From: Pseudomonadota bacterium
GTDB taxonomy: Bacteria > Pseudomonadota > Alphaproteobacteria > Rhizobiales > Tepidamorphaceae
Direction of reading: 5' to 3'
DNA: 64,000 nucleotides
Assembly (NCBI GenBank): GCA_023458595.1
Contig: JAEWYT010000078.1
Location: 8,043 to 72,042 of the forward strand
A program made the position numbers and the translations under genes. Under the pieces are notes generated by a model, which did not search any database, was not told the DNA's origin, and saw only the letters and a list, made by a program, of their open reading frames with translations. Below, one piece after another: positions 16,496-24,475 of this stretch; position 1 is the stretch's first letter, and the number at the start of each line of letters is the position of its first letter.

Positions 16496-18202
16496 TCAGA
16501 ACAGGAAATACATCTGCGCCATCGGCAGGATGTCCGCCGGCGGACAGGTCAAAAGCTCGCCATTGGCGCGCACTTCGTACGTCTCCGGATCGACGTCGAT
16601 GCTCGGCGTCGCCGAATTGTGGATCATGCTCGCCTTGCAGATGTCGCGCGTATGGGAGACGGGCACCAGCGTCTTGGCGACGCCGAGCCGGGAGGCGAGC
16701 CCCGCATCGATCGAAGCCTTCGAGACGAAGGTCACCGAGCTCGCCGTCATCGCCTTTCCATAGGCCGCGAACATCGGCCGGTAGTGTACCGGTTCGGGTG
16801 TCGGGATCGAGGCGTTCGGATCGCCCATCGGGGCCGCCGCGATAGACCCGCCGAGGAGAACCATCTCCGGCTTCACCCCGAAGAAAGCCGGCGACCAGAG
16901 AACCAGGTCCGCGCGCTTGCCGACCTCCACCGAGCCGATATGCGCCGACATGCCGTGCGCGATCGCCGGGTTGATCGTGTACTTGGCGACGTATCGCTTG
17001 ACCCGGAAATTGTCGTTGTCGCCCGTCTCCTCGGAGAGGCGGCCGCGCTGCACCTTCATCTTGTGCGCCGTCTGCCATGTGCGGATCACGACCTCGCCGA
17101 CCCGGCCCATCGCCTGGCTGTCCGAGGCGATGATCGAGAAGGCGCCCATGTCGTGCAGGATGTCCTCCGCCGCGATCGTCTCCTTGCGGATGCGGCTCTC
17201 GGCGAAGGCGACGTCCTCCGGGATCGACGGATCGAGGTGGTGGCAGACCATCAGCATGTCGAGATGCTCGTCGATCGTGTTGCGGGTATAGGGCCGCGTC
17301 GGATTGGTCGAGGACGGGATCACGTTCGCAAGACCGCACACCTTGATGATGTCCGGTGCGTGGCCGCCGCCGGCGCCCTCGGTGTGGAAGGCGTGGATGG
17401 TGCGGTCCTTGAAGGCGGCGATCGTGTTCTCGACGAAGCCCGACTCGTTCAGCGTGTCGGTGTGGATCATCACCTGCACGTCATGGTCGTCGGCGACCGA
17501 CAGGCAGCAGTCGATCGCGCCGGCCGTCGTGCCCCAGTCCTCGTGCAGCTTCAAGGAGCACGCCCCGCCGAGGATCTGCTCGACGAGCCCCTGCGGCAAC
17601 GACGAGTTGCCCTTGCCCGACAGGCCGATATTCATCGGCAGGCCGTCGCAGGCCTCGATCATCCGCGCGATGTGCCACGGCCCCGGCGTGCAGGTCGTCG
17701 CCAGCGTGCCATGCGCCGGGCCCGTGCCGCCACCGAGCATGGTGGTAACGCCTGAATGGAGCGCCTCGTCGACCTGCTGAGGGCAGATGAAATGAATGTG
17801 CGCGTCGAAGCCGCCGGCCGTCAGGATCTTGCCTTCGCCGGCGATCGCCTCGGTGCCCGGCCCCACGATGATGTCGACGCCTGGCTGGATGTCCGGGTTC
17901 CCGGCCTTGCCGATGGCGGCGATACGGCCGTCCTTGAGGCCGACGTCGGCCTTCACGATTCCCCAGTGGTCGACGATCAGTGCGTTGGTGATCACCGTAT
18001 CGACGGCGCCGGCATCGCGCGTCACCTGGCTCTGGCCCATGCCGTCGCGAATCACCTTGCCGCCGCCGAATTTCACCTCCTCGCCGTAGATCGTGAAGTC
18101 CTTCTCGACCTCAATCCAGAGGTCCGTGTCGGCGAGCCGCAGCCTGTCGCCGACGGTCGGACCGAACATATGGGCGTAGTCGGCCCGGGACATCCTAGCC
18201 AT
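16496..18202 (-). CDS. ureC: Urease alpha (catalytic) subunit UreC
   Basis: This 568-residue catalytic subunit hydrolyses urea to ammonia and carbamate at a di-nickel site. The carbamylated lysine is Lys218 in SLKLHEDWGTT, with His220 beside it. The first metal His pair is in FDAHIHFICPQQ and a further ligand is in VMIHTDTLNESG. The mobile flap Cys/His is in MVCHHLDPSIPEDVAFAESR, and the metal Asp is in IIASDSQAMGRVGE. All key residues are present and the length matches the family (about 567-570). The start is ATG 18202 (MARMSRADYAHMFGPTVGD) behind AAGGAGAT; the open frame upstream is not urease-like. The 53-codon frame before it overlaps by 8 bases. Confidence 0.97.
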   Translation of the reverse strand: MARMSRADYAHMFGPTVGDRLRLADTDLWIEVEKDFTIYGEEVKFGGGKVIRDGMGQSQVTRDAGAVDTVITNALIVDHWGIVKADVGLKDGRIAAIGKAGNPDIQPGVDIIVGPGTEAIAGEGKILTAGGFDAHIHFICPQQVDEALHSGVTTMLGGGTGPAHGTLATTCTPGPWHIARMIEACDGLPMNIGLSGKGNSSLPQGLVEQILGGACSLKLHEDWGTTAGAIDCCLSVADDHDVQVMIHTDTLNESGFVENTIAAFKDRTIHAFHTEGAGGGHAPDIIKVCGLANVIPSSTNPTRPYTRNTIDEHLDMLMVCHHLDPSIPEDVAFAESRIRKETIAAEDILHDMGAFSIIASDSQAMGRVGEVVIRTWQTAHKMKVQRGRLSEETGDNDNFRVKRYVAKYTINPAIAHGMSAHIGSVEVGKRADLVLWSPAFFGVKPEMVLLGGSIAAAPMGDPNASIPTPEPVHYRPMFAAYGKAMTASSVTFVSKASIDAGLASRLGVAKTLVPVSHTRDICKASMIHNSATPSIDVDPETYEVRANGELLTCPPADILPMAQMYFLF

Positions 18203-18356
18203 CGCGGGTATCTCCTTGGTCCGGACCGACGGGGGCCGGCCGATCGTTGCGGGGCGTGCAGTGGGCCGCGAGCGGGTCGGCGCGGTCCGACTTGTCGTCC
18301 GCCGCAACGGCGGCAGGCGAAGGCGCGATCGCAGCGGCTCCAAGAGCGTGTCTCAT
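18195..18356 (-). CDS. Possible 53-residue peptide between ureAB and ureC
   Basis: A short frame beginning MRHALGAAAIAPSPAAVAAD lies between ureAB and ureC. Two things support it: a strong GGGGAGGA ribosome-binding site 5-6 bases before its ATG, and a stop codon overlapping the ureC start by 8 bases, which would couple their translation. The sequence is Ala/Pro/Asp-rich and I do not recognise a family. It could be a real small protein or a leader that brings ribosomes to ureC. High G+C makes spurious frames common, so confidence is modest. Confidence 0.35.
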   Translation of the reverse strand: MRHALGAAAIAPSPAAVAADDKSDRADPLAAHCTPRNDRPAPVGPDQGDTRDG

Positions 18357-18379
18357 GGCGTCCTCCCCGTCTCGCACGT

Positions 18380-19003
18380 CTAAAGCGCCCCCATGATCTT
18401 CTGGTTGAAACCGTAGACCTTGCCCTCGCCAGACAGACGCACGAGCGTCACCTCCCGGGTCTGGCCGGGCTCGAAGCGCACCGCCGTGCCGGCGGGGATG
18501 TCGAGCCGGAAGCCGCGCGCCGCCGCCCGGTCGAAATCGAGTGCCTCGTTGGTCTCGTGGAAATGATAGTGGCTTCCGACCTGCACCGGCCGGTCACCGG
18601 TATTGGCGACGCTCAGCGTCACCGTCTCGCGTCCGGCGTTGAGGTCGATGTCCCCGACGACCGGCGAAAGCGCGCCCGGCGCCGTACCGCCCGCCGCCAC
18701 GCCGCGGATCGGCTGGTGCACGGTGACGAGCTTGGTGCCGTCCGGAAAGGTCGCCTCGACCTGCACCTCGCGGATCATGTCGGCGACGCCGGCCATCACC
18801 TGATTCGTCGAGACGACATGCGCGCCCGCCTCCATCAGATCGGCGACCGAACGCCCGTCGCGGGCACCCTCGACGACGAAATCGGTGATCAGCGCGATCG
18901 CCTCGGGGTAGTTGAGCTTCACCCCGCGATCGAGACGCTTGCGTGCCACCATCGCCGCCATGGCGACGAGCAGCTTGTCCTTTTCCCTCGGCGTCAGTTT
19001 CAC
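18380..19003 (-). CDS. ureAB: Fused urease gamma-beta subunit (UreA-UreB)
   Basis: This 207-residue protein joins the two small structural subunits of urease in one chain. Residues 1 to about 100 are UreA (KLTPREKDKLLVAMAAMVAR, LNYPEAIALITDFVVEGARD, ending FPDGTKLVTVHQPI). After a linker of about 10 residues, 110-207 are UreB (GDIDLNAGRETVTLSVANTG, SHYHFHETNEALDFDR, EVTLVRLSGEGKVYGFNQKI). The start is GTG 19003, with GAGGGAGG upstream and the usual UreA N-terminus. Fusions of this kind occur in some bacteria, for example the Helicobacter small subunit; they leave the trimer-of-trimers stoichiometry unchanged. Confidence 0.95.
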   Translation of the reverse strand: MKLTPREKDKLLVAMAAMVARKRLDRGVKLNYPEAIALITDFVVEGARDGRSVADLMEAGAHVVSTNQVMAGVADMIREVQVEATFPDGTKLVTVHQPIRGVAAGGTAPGALSPVVGDIDLNAGRETVTLSVANTGDRPVQVGSHYHFHETNEALDFDRAAARGFRLDIPAGTAVRFEPGQTREVTLVRLSGEGKVYGFNQKIMGAL

Positions 19004-19022
19004 GCGCCGCCTCCCTCTCGTT

Positions 19023-19880
19023 TCAGGCAGACCAGGCGCGCGGCAGCCGGATCGCCGCCGCGTCGCACAGTGTGATGATCGATTTGCGCAGGGCCGCCCC
19101 GTCGTCGGCGACGATCCGCGCCGCGAGCATGCCGTCCCAGGCGCTCGCCCCCGCCGTTGCCGGGCAACCGTCGAGCGCCGCGCGTACGGCATCGGCCCTC
19201 TTCTCGGCACCGGCCGCGACGACGAGGAAGGTCGCGAAGGCCCGCTTGCCGGCGAGCGTCGCCGTGCCGTCCAACCCCCTGTCGCCGTGCAGGTTCAGGT
19301 AGTCGGCATAAACGAGCCGGCCGCCGCGCCGGATGCGCCAGCGGTCGCGGACGAGCCCCTCGCGCACCGTCTCGCCATGCGCGGCGCGGCCGAGGATGAC
19401 GGCTTCGCACAACACCAGCTCGGCATCCGCCTCCATCGCGACATCGAGCGTGCGCGCGAGCCGGCCGCCGTCGAACAGGATCGTCTCCTGCGGCAGCCAG
19501 TCGAGACGCGCTCCGCCGCCGACCGTCAGCGCGACGTCGACGCGGCCCTCTCCGCCCGGCGAACGGTAGATCCTCTCGGCGGCCTGCGAGGTGAGCGTCA
19601 GGGCGCCGCCCGCGGCGACTTCGGTCTTGACGGAAAACCGGTCGCCGCCGGTGATGCCGCCGGCGGTGTTGAGCAGCACCGCCTCGGGCACGTTCGTGTC
19701 GTATTGCCTGGGAAAACGCACCTTCATCGAGCCGCGCTGATAGCAGCGGTCGAGCCGGCTTCGCCCCGCCTCCGAGGCGATGCGCAGGCACACCTCGCCC
19801 TCTGCCCGCTCCAGGCGGGGCGAAGGGACAGGCGCTGAGACGGGCGCGGCATCCTCAAACCGTGAGACGGCGGCGTACAT
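19023..19880 (-). CDS. ureD: Urease accessory protein UreD
   Basis: This 285-residue scaffold binds the apo-urease and recruits UreF and UreG for nickel insertion. Family motifs include EAVLLNTAGGITGGDRFSV near residues 65-83, TSQAAERIYRS, LDWLPQETILFDGGRL and LCEAVILGRAAHGE. I place the start at ATG 19880 (MYAAVSRFEDA), which overlaps the end of urtE by 26 bases. An earlier in-frame start would extend deeper into urtE with non-conserved sequence. The overlap directly joins the urea transporter operon to the urease operon. Confidence 0.92.
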   Translation of the reverse strand: MYAAVSRFEDAAPVSAPVPSPRLERAEGEVCLRIASEAGRSRLDRCYQRGSMKVRFPRQYDTNVPEAVLLNTAGGITGGDRFSVKTEVAAGGALTLTSQAAERIYRSPGGEGRVDVALTVGGGARLDWLPQETILFDGGRLARTLDVAMEADAELVLCEAVILGRAAHGETVREGLVRDRWRIRRGGRLVYADYLNLHGDRGLDGTATLAGKRAFATFLVVAAGAEKRADAVRAALDGCPATAGASAWDGMLAARIVADDGAALRKSIITLCDAAAIRLPRAWSA

Positions 19881-20553
19881 CCTCCTCGACCATCTCCTCC
19901 CGCGTCCCCGCCAGAACGATCTCGCCGCGATCCATGACCGCGAAGCGGTCGGCAAGCTCGCGGGCGAAATCGAAATACTGCTCGACCAGCAGAATCGCCA
20001 TGTCGCCCTTGTCGCGAAGATAGGCGATCGCCCGGCCGATGTCCTTGATGATCGACGGCTGAATGCCCTCCGTCGGCTCGTCGAGCACGAGCAGCCGCGG
20101 CCGCGTCACGAGGGCCCGGGCGATGGCGAGCTGCTGCTGCTGTCCGCCCGAGAGGTCGCCGCCGCGCCGGCGCTGCATCGATTTCAGCACCGGGAACAGC
20201 TCGAACACCTCGTCCGGCACCACGCGCTTCACACCCCGGCCGAGAGCGGCGAATCCCGTCTCCAGGTTCTCGCGCACGGTGAGCAGCGGGAAAATCTCTC
20301 GCCCCTGCGGCACGTAGGCGATACCCCGCTTGGCGCGGTCGTAGGGCCTCAGGCCCTTGACGTCGCCGCCCTCCCAGACGATCGCCCCGGCGCTCACCGG
20401 GTGCTGTCCGACGATGGCTTTGAGAAGCGAGGTCTTGCCGACGCCGTTACGCCCGAGCAGGCAGGTCACCTGTCCGGCTTCCGCCGACAACGAGACGTCC
20501 CACAGCGCCTGGGCGGCGCCGTAGTGCAGGTCGACGTGTTCGACATTCAGCAT
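19855..20553 (-). CDS. urtE: Urea ABC transporter ATP-binding protein UrtE
   Basis: This 232-residue LivF-type ATPase has Walker A LLGRNGVGKTSLLKAI, Q-loop IAYVPQGREIFPLLTV, signature LSGGQQQQLAIARAL and Walker B LLVLDEPTEGIQPSII, with the downstream VEQYFDFARELADR helix typical of UrtE. It energises urea import together with UrtD. The start at 20553 is two bases after the urtD stop. The 3' end overlaps ureD. Confidence 0.95.
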   Translation of the reverse strand: MLNVEHVDLHYGAAQALWDVSLSAEAGQVTCLLGRNGVGKTSLLKAIVGQHPVSAGAIVWEGGDVKGLRPYDRAKRGIAYVPQGREIFPLLTVRENLETGFAALGRGVKRVVPDEVFELFPVLKSMQRRRGGDLSGGQQQQLAIARALVTRPRLLVLDEPTEGIQPSIIKDIGRAIAYLRDKGDMAILLVEQYFDFARELADRFAVMDRGEIVLAGTREEMVEEDVRRRLTV

Positions 20554-20555
20554 CG

Positions 20556-21308
20556 CTAGCGCCCCAGATAGACTTCGACGACGCGCGGGTCGGCGGAGAC
20601 GTGGTCGAGCGAGCCTTCGGCCAGCACCGAGCCCTCGTGCAGCACCGTCACCTTGACGCCGAGATCGCGCACAAAATCCATGTCGTGCTCGACGACGACG
20701 ACCGACTGGGTCCTGGCGATCTCCTTGAGCAGGATCGCCGTCTGCTCGGTCTCGGCATCCGTCATGCCCGCCGCGGGCTCGTCGACGAGCAGGAGCTTCG
20801 GCGACTGGGCGAGCAGCATGCCGATCTCCAGCCACTGCTTCTGGCCGTGGCTCAGGTTCGCGGCAAGCTCGTCGCGCTTCTCCACGAGCCGGATCGTCTC
20901 GAGCAGCACGTCGATCCGCTCGCGCTCTTCCGCCGTCGTGCGATGCGTCAGTGTCGCGAAGGGGCCGCGCGGCGCTTTCAGCGCGAGCTCGAGATTGTCC
21001 CAGACCGTATGGCTTTCGAACACGGTCGGCCGCTGGAACTTCCGCCCGATGCCGAGCTCGGCGATATCGGCCTCGTCGAGCCGGGTGAGATCGGTATCGC
21101 CCTGGAACAGCACGGTCCCCTCGTCCGGCCGCGTCTTGCCGGTGATGACGTCCATCATGGTCGTCTTGCCGGCGCCGTTCGGGCCGATGATCGCGCGCAT
21201 CTCGCCGTCGGCGATGACGAGCGAGAGTTCGTTCAGCGCCTTGAAGCCGTCGAACGATACGCTGACACCGTCGAGATAGAGCAGCGACTGGGTGACCGTG
21301 TCGTTCAA
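20556..21308 (-). CDS. urtD: Urea ABC transporter ATP-binding protein UrtD
   Basis: This 250-residue LivG-type ATPase has Walker A IIGPNGAGKTTMMDVITG, the UrtD-specific IGRKFQRPTVFESHTVWDNL, the divergent signature LSHGQKQWLEIGMLL and Walker B LLLVDEPAAGMTDAE. The start is TTG 21308 with AGGAGGGCGGA immediately upstream, which outweighs the weaker codon; no suitable ATG occurs before the core. It lies between urtC (9 bp upstream) and urtE (2 bp downstream). Confidence 0.94.
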   Translation of the reverse strand: MNDTVTQSLLYLDGVSVSFDGFKALNELSLVIADGEMRAIIGPNGAGKTTMMDVITGKTRPDEGTVLFQGDTDLTRLDEADIAELGIGRKFQRPTVFESHTVWDNLELALKAPRGPFATLTHRTTAEERERIDVLLETIRLVEKRDELAANLSHGQKQWLEIGMLLAQSPKLLLVDEPAAGMTDAETEQTAILLKEIARTQSVVVVEHDMDFVRDLGVKVTVLHEGSVLAEGSLDHVSADPRVVEVYLGR

Positions 21309-21317
21309 TCCGCCCTC

Positions 21318-22526
21318 CTATTCCGCCGCCTGAGGCTTGCCGCCGATCGCGTCCGTCTCGACGCCGGCCTCCGCCTCCTCGGAAGCCGTCCCCGGCCCCC
21401 CCCCCGCGCCCCCGGCCGGGGGCCCCCCGGGGCCGGGCGTTCCGGCCTTCCGGCCCTTCGCCAGATAGACGATCGTGCCGACGATGCCCTTGGGCAGGAA
21501 CAGCGTCACGGCCACGAACAGGCCGCCCAGCGCAAAGAGCCACAGGTCCGGCAGCGCACCGGTGAAATAGGTCTTGCCGAAGTTGACGAGCACCGCGCCG
21601 ATGACCGGCCCGACCAGCGTGCCGCGGCCGCCGACCGCGACCCAGATCACCACTTCGATTGAATTGGCCGGCGCGAACTCGCTCGGGTTGATGATGCCGA
21701 CCTGCGGCACGTAGAGCGCGCCGGCGATGCCCGCGAGCACGGCCGACAGGGTCCAGACGAACAGCTTGTAGTGCTCAACACGATAGCCGAGGAAGCGGGT
21801 GCGGCTCTCGGCGTCGCGTACGCCGACGAGCACCTTGCCGAGCTTCGAGGAGACGACCGCCCGGCAGATCACGAAGCCCGCCGCGAGCGCCAGCGCAGAC
21901 GCCGCGAACAGCGCCGCACGCGTCTCGTCGGACTGGATGTTGAAGCCGAGGATGTCCTTGAAGTCGGTCAGGCCGTTGTTGCCGCCGAAGCCCATGTCGT
22001 TACGGAAGAAGGCGAGCAGGAGCGCGTAGGTCATCGCCTGGGTGATGATCGACAGATAGACGCCCGTCACCCGCGAGCGGAAGGCGAACCAGCCGAACAC
22101 GAAGGCGAGGATGCCCGGCACCAGCGCCACCATCACCATCGCGAAGACGAAATTGTCGAAGCCGTACCAGTACCAGGGCAGCTCCTTCCAGTTCAGGAAC
22201 ACCATGAAGTCCGGCAGGTCCGGATTGGCGTAGACGCCGCGGCTGCCGATCTGGCGCATCAGGTACATGCCCATCGCGTAGCCGCCGAGCGCGAAGAACG
22301 CGCCGTGGCCGAGCGACAGGATGCCGGCATAGCCCCAGATGAGATCGACCGACAGCGCCAGCAGCGCGAAGGTCAGGTACTTGCCGAACAGCGTCACGGC
22401 GTAGGTCGGCACGTGGAACGGGCTGGACGGAGGCAGACCCAGGTTGAGCGCCGGCACCAGCACCGCGAGCGCGAGCAGGATGCCGAGGAAGATCGCCGAA
22501 TAGCGGTTGAGCCCGCGCAGGATCAT
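21318..22526 (-). CDS. urtC: Urea ABC transporter permease UrtC
   Basis: This 402-residue LivM-type permease has about ten transmembrane helices, including LTFALLALSVDLIWGYAGIL with the family's GYAGILSLGHGAFFALGGYA and the ATPase-contact region VGVRDAESRTRFLGY. Residues from about 365 on form a hydrophilic tail rich in Gly, Pro and Glu, encoded by an extreme C/G homopolymer tract (21396-21436). The start is ATG 22526 behind GGAGGCG; the open frame further upstream reads through a palindromic repeat and is not protein-like. With UrtB it forms the urea channel. Confidence 0.94.
   Translation of the reverse strand: MILRGLNRYSAIFLGILLALAVLVPALNLGLPPSSPFHVPTYAVTLFGKYLTFALLALSVDLIWGYAGILSLGHGAFFALGGYAMGMYLMRQIGSRGVYANPDLPDFMVFLNWKELPWYWYGFDNFVFAMVMVALVPGILAFVFGWFAFRSRVTGVYLSIITQAMTYALLLAFFRNDMGFGGNNGLTDFKDILGFNIQSDETRAALFAASALALAAGFVICRAVVSSKLGKVLVGVRDAESRTRFLGYRVEHYKLFVWTLSAVLAGIAGALYVPQVGIINPSEFAPANSIEVVIWVAVGGRGTLVGPVIGAVLVNFGKTYFTGALPDLWLFALGGLFVAVTLFLPKGIVGTIVYLAKGRKAGTPGPGGPPAGGAGGGPGTASEEAEAGVETDAIGGKPQAAE
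21396..21436. repeat. C/G homopolymer-rich tract in the urtC 3' end
   Basis: Ten consecutive C residues (21396-21405), the palindrome CCCCCGGCCGGGGG (21409-21422) and a run of six C before GGGG lie close together inside the coding region for the hydrophilic tail of UrtC. The frame stays open to a sensible acidic C-terminus. Such tracts are prone to slippage and to sequencing error. Confidence 0.8.
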
Positions 22527-22624
22527 GAGCGCGCCTCCGCGAAGGACCATGCCACAAGTGGGCGCGGCACCCACCGCGTCCGGACGGCACCGCCACTTCC
22601 GGAACCTCCGGGCTTCACCGCATT

Positions 22625-22712
22625 CGTCATGACCGGGCTTGTCCCGGCCATCCACGTCTTGGCTGCAAACGAAGAGCGACCGTGGATGCCCGGGACAAGC
22701 CCGGGCATGACG
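22625..22712. repeat. Palindromic repeat element, copy 2 (urtB-urtC gap)
   Basis: The arm 22625-22656 (CGTCATGACCGGGCTTGTCC...) is the near-perfect reverse complement of 22681-22712, with a 24-base loop. It is the same element as at 16373-16461 and sits in the 208 bp gap between urtB and urtC. It may stabilise or attenuate the message inside the operon. Confidence 0.88.
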
Positions 22713-22734
22713 GAGCAAGGGGAACGTCCCGCCC

Positions 22735-24354
22735 TCATGCCTCGACCGCCCGGCCCTTGAGCGCGAACAGGCCGCGGGGGCGCTTCTGGATGAACAGGAT
22801 GATGAAGACGAGCACCAGGATCTTGCCGAGCACGGCGCCGGCGTAGGGCTCGAGGAACTTGTTGACGACGCCGAGCGTCATGGCGCCGACGAGCGTGCCC
22901 CACAGATTGCCGACGCCGCCGAACACCACGACCATGAAGGAGTCGATGATGTAGCCCTGGCCGAGGTTCGGGCTGACGTTGTCGATCTGGCTGAGCGCTA
23001 CGCCCGCGATGCCGGCGATCCCCGACCCGACACCGAAGGTCAGCGCGTCGACCCAAGGGGTGCGGATGCCCATGGAGCCCGCCATCGGCCGGTTCTGCGT
23101 GACGGCGCGCATCCTGAGGCCGAACGAGGTCCGCTTCAGCGCGATGACGAGGGCCGCGAAGACGGCAAGCGCGAACAGCACGATGACGAGGCGGTTCCAG
23201 GTGATCGACAGGCCCCCGAGCTCGAAGGCGCCCGACATCCACGACGGTGCGCCGACCTGCCGGTTGGTCGGTCCGAAGATCGAGCGCACCGCCTGCTGCA
23301 GGATCAGCGACAGCCCCCAGGTGGCAAGCAGCGTCTCGAGCGGACGCCCGTAGAGAAACCGGATGATGCCGCGCTCTATGGCGATGCCGATCCCGCCGGC
23401 GACCAGAAAGGCGAGAGGCAGAGCGATGACGACGGAGGCGTCGAACAGCCAGGGCGCGTGGTTGCGGATCAGCTCCTGCACCACGAAGGTCACGTAGGCG
23501 CCGATCATCACCATCTCGCCGTGCGCCATGTTGATGACGCCCATCACGCCGAAGGTGATGGCGAGGCCGATCGCGGCGAGCAGCAGCACCGAGCCGAGCG
23601 AGATGCCGTACCAGACGTTCTGCGCGGCGTCCCACAGGGCGAGGACATCCTCGACATTGCCAACCGCCCCCTCCGCGGCAGCCCTGACCTCGCCGTCCGA
23701 GTTGGCGGCAACGGCCGTAAGCAGGCTCAGCGCGTCCCGGTTGCCGCGGGCGGCGACGGTCTCGATCGCGGCGATCTTCTCTTCGGCCCCGGCGTCGCCG
23801 GCGAGAACGATCGCGGCGCGCGCCTGCTCCATCTTCGCGAGGACGGACGCCTCGGTTTCCGCGGCGATCGCCCCATCGAGAACCTCCCGCATTTCGGGAT
23901 CGGGAGAGTTGAACAGCGTGTCGGCGGCGGCGGCGCGCGTCGCCGGATCGGGCGCGCGCAGGGTGAGGCCGGCGAGCGCGCCTCGGATCGCGCGGCGCAG
24001 GCTGTTGTTGACCTTGATCTTGTCGACGGCCGAGCGCGCGGCGGTCCCGGTGTCCTCGCCGGTCAGCGGATCGGTCAGCGCGTAGTCGCTGCCTTTCCGT
24101 TCCGCGATGAAGACCTCGCCATCGGACTTGCGGACGTAGAGATCGCCTTCGCCGAGCGCGGAGAGCGCCGGCGCCACCGCCGGATCGCCCGTCGCCCCAA
24201 GCGCGGCAACCGCCTTCTCGGTCTCGCCGAAGCTGCCTGCCCCGAGCGCGTTCACCAGACCGTGGAGATCCTGCGCGTGGACGGGTGCCGCCGAAAGGCC
24301 GAGGACCACCAGGAAAAGGGCGGCGACGTGTCGGATCAGGCGCTTGGTCTGCAT
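22735..24354 (-). CDS. urtB: Urea ABC transporter permease UrtB
   Basis: This 539-residue LivH-type permease has an extra N-terminal part. A signal-like segment (residues 1-28, ending APVHAQ) is followed by about 210 residues of Ala-rich helical repeats (AVAALGATGDPAVAPALSAL, HEAT-like). The permease domain follows from about 245 (LLLAAIGLAITFGVMGVINM, MAHGEMVMIGAYVTF, LLATWGLSLILQQAVRSIFG). Long periplasmic N-termini are known in UrtB and distinguish it from LivH. I chose ATG 24354 (MQTKRLIRHV), though ATG 24390 twelve codons upstream is possible. The gene follows urtA by 121 bp. Confidence 0.93.
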   Translation of the reverse strand: MQTKRLIRHVAALFLVVLGLSAAPVHAQDLHGLVNALGAGSFGETEKAVAALGATGDPAVAPALSALGEGDLYVRKSDGEVFIAERKGSDYALTDPLTGEDTGTAARSAVDKIKVNNSLRRAIRGALAGLTLRAPDPATRAAAADTLFNSPDPEMREVLDGAIAAETEASVLAKMEQARAAIVLAGDAGAEEKIAAIETVAARGNRDALSLLTAVAANSDGEVRAAAEGAVGNVEDVLALWDAAQNVWYGISLGSVLLLAAIGLAITFGVMGVINMAHGEMVMIGAYVTFVVQELIRNHAPWLFDASVVIALPLAFLVAGGIGIAIERGIIRFLYGRPLETLLATWGLSLILQQAVRSIFGPTNRQVGAPSWMSGAFELGGLSITWNRLVIVLFALAVFAALVIALKRTSFGLRMRAVTQNRPMAGSMGIRTPWVDALTFGVGSGIAGIAGVALSQIDNVSPNLGQGYIIDSFMVVVFGGVGNLWGTLVGAMTLGVVNKFLEPYAGAVLGKILVLVFIILFIQKRPRGLFALKGRAVEA

Positions 24355-24475
24355 CGTCGTCCCAGACAGTTGGGAAGGGCGCATTTGCATCTTCTTGCCG
24401 GGGCAATTGTCGCCGGCCGGCGACGGTGGTGGCTGAAGCCGGCCGGCGACCTTCCCTCTGGCAAACTCTGGAGGC

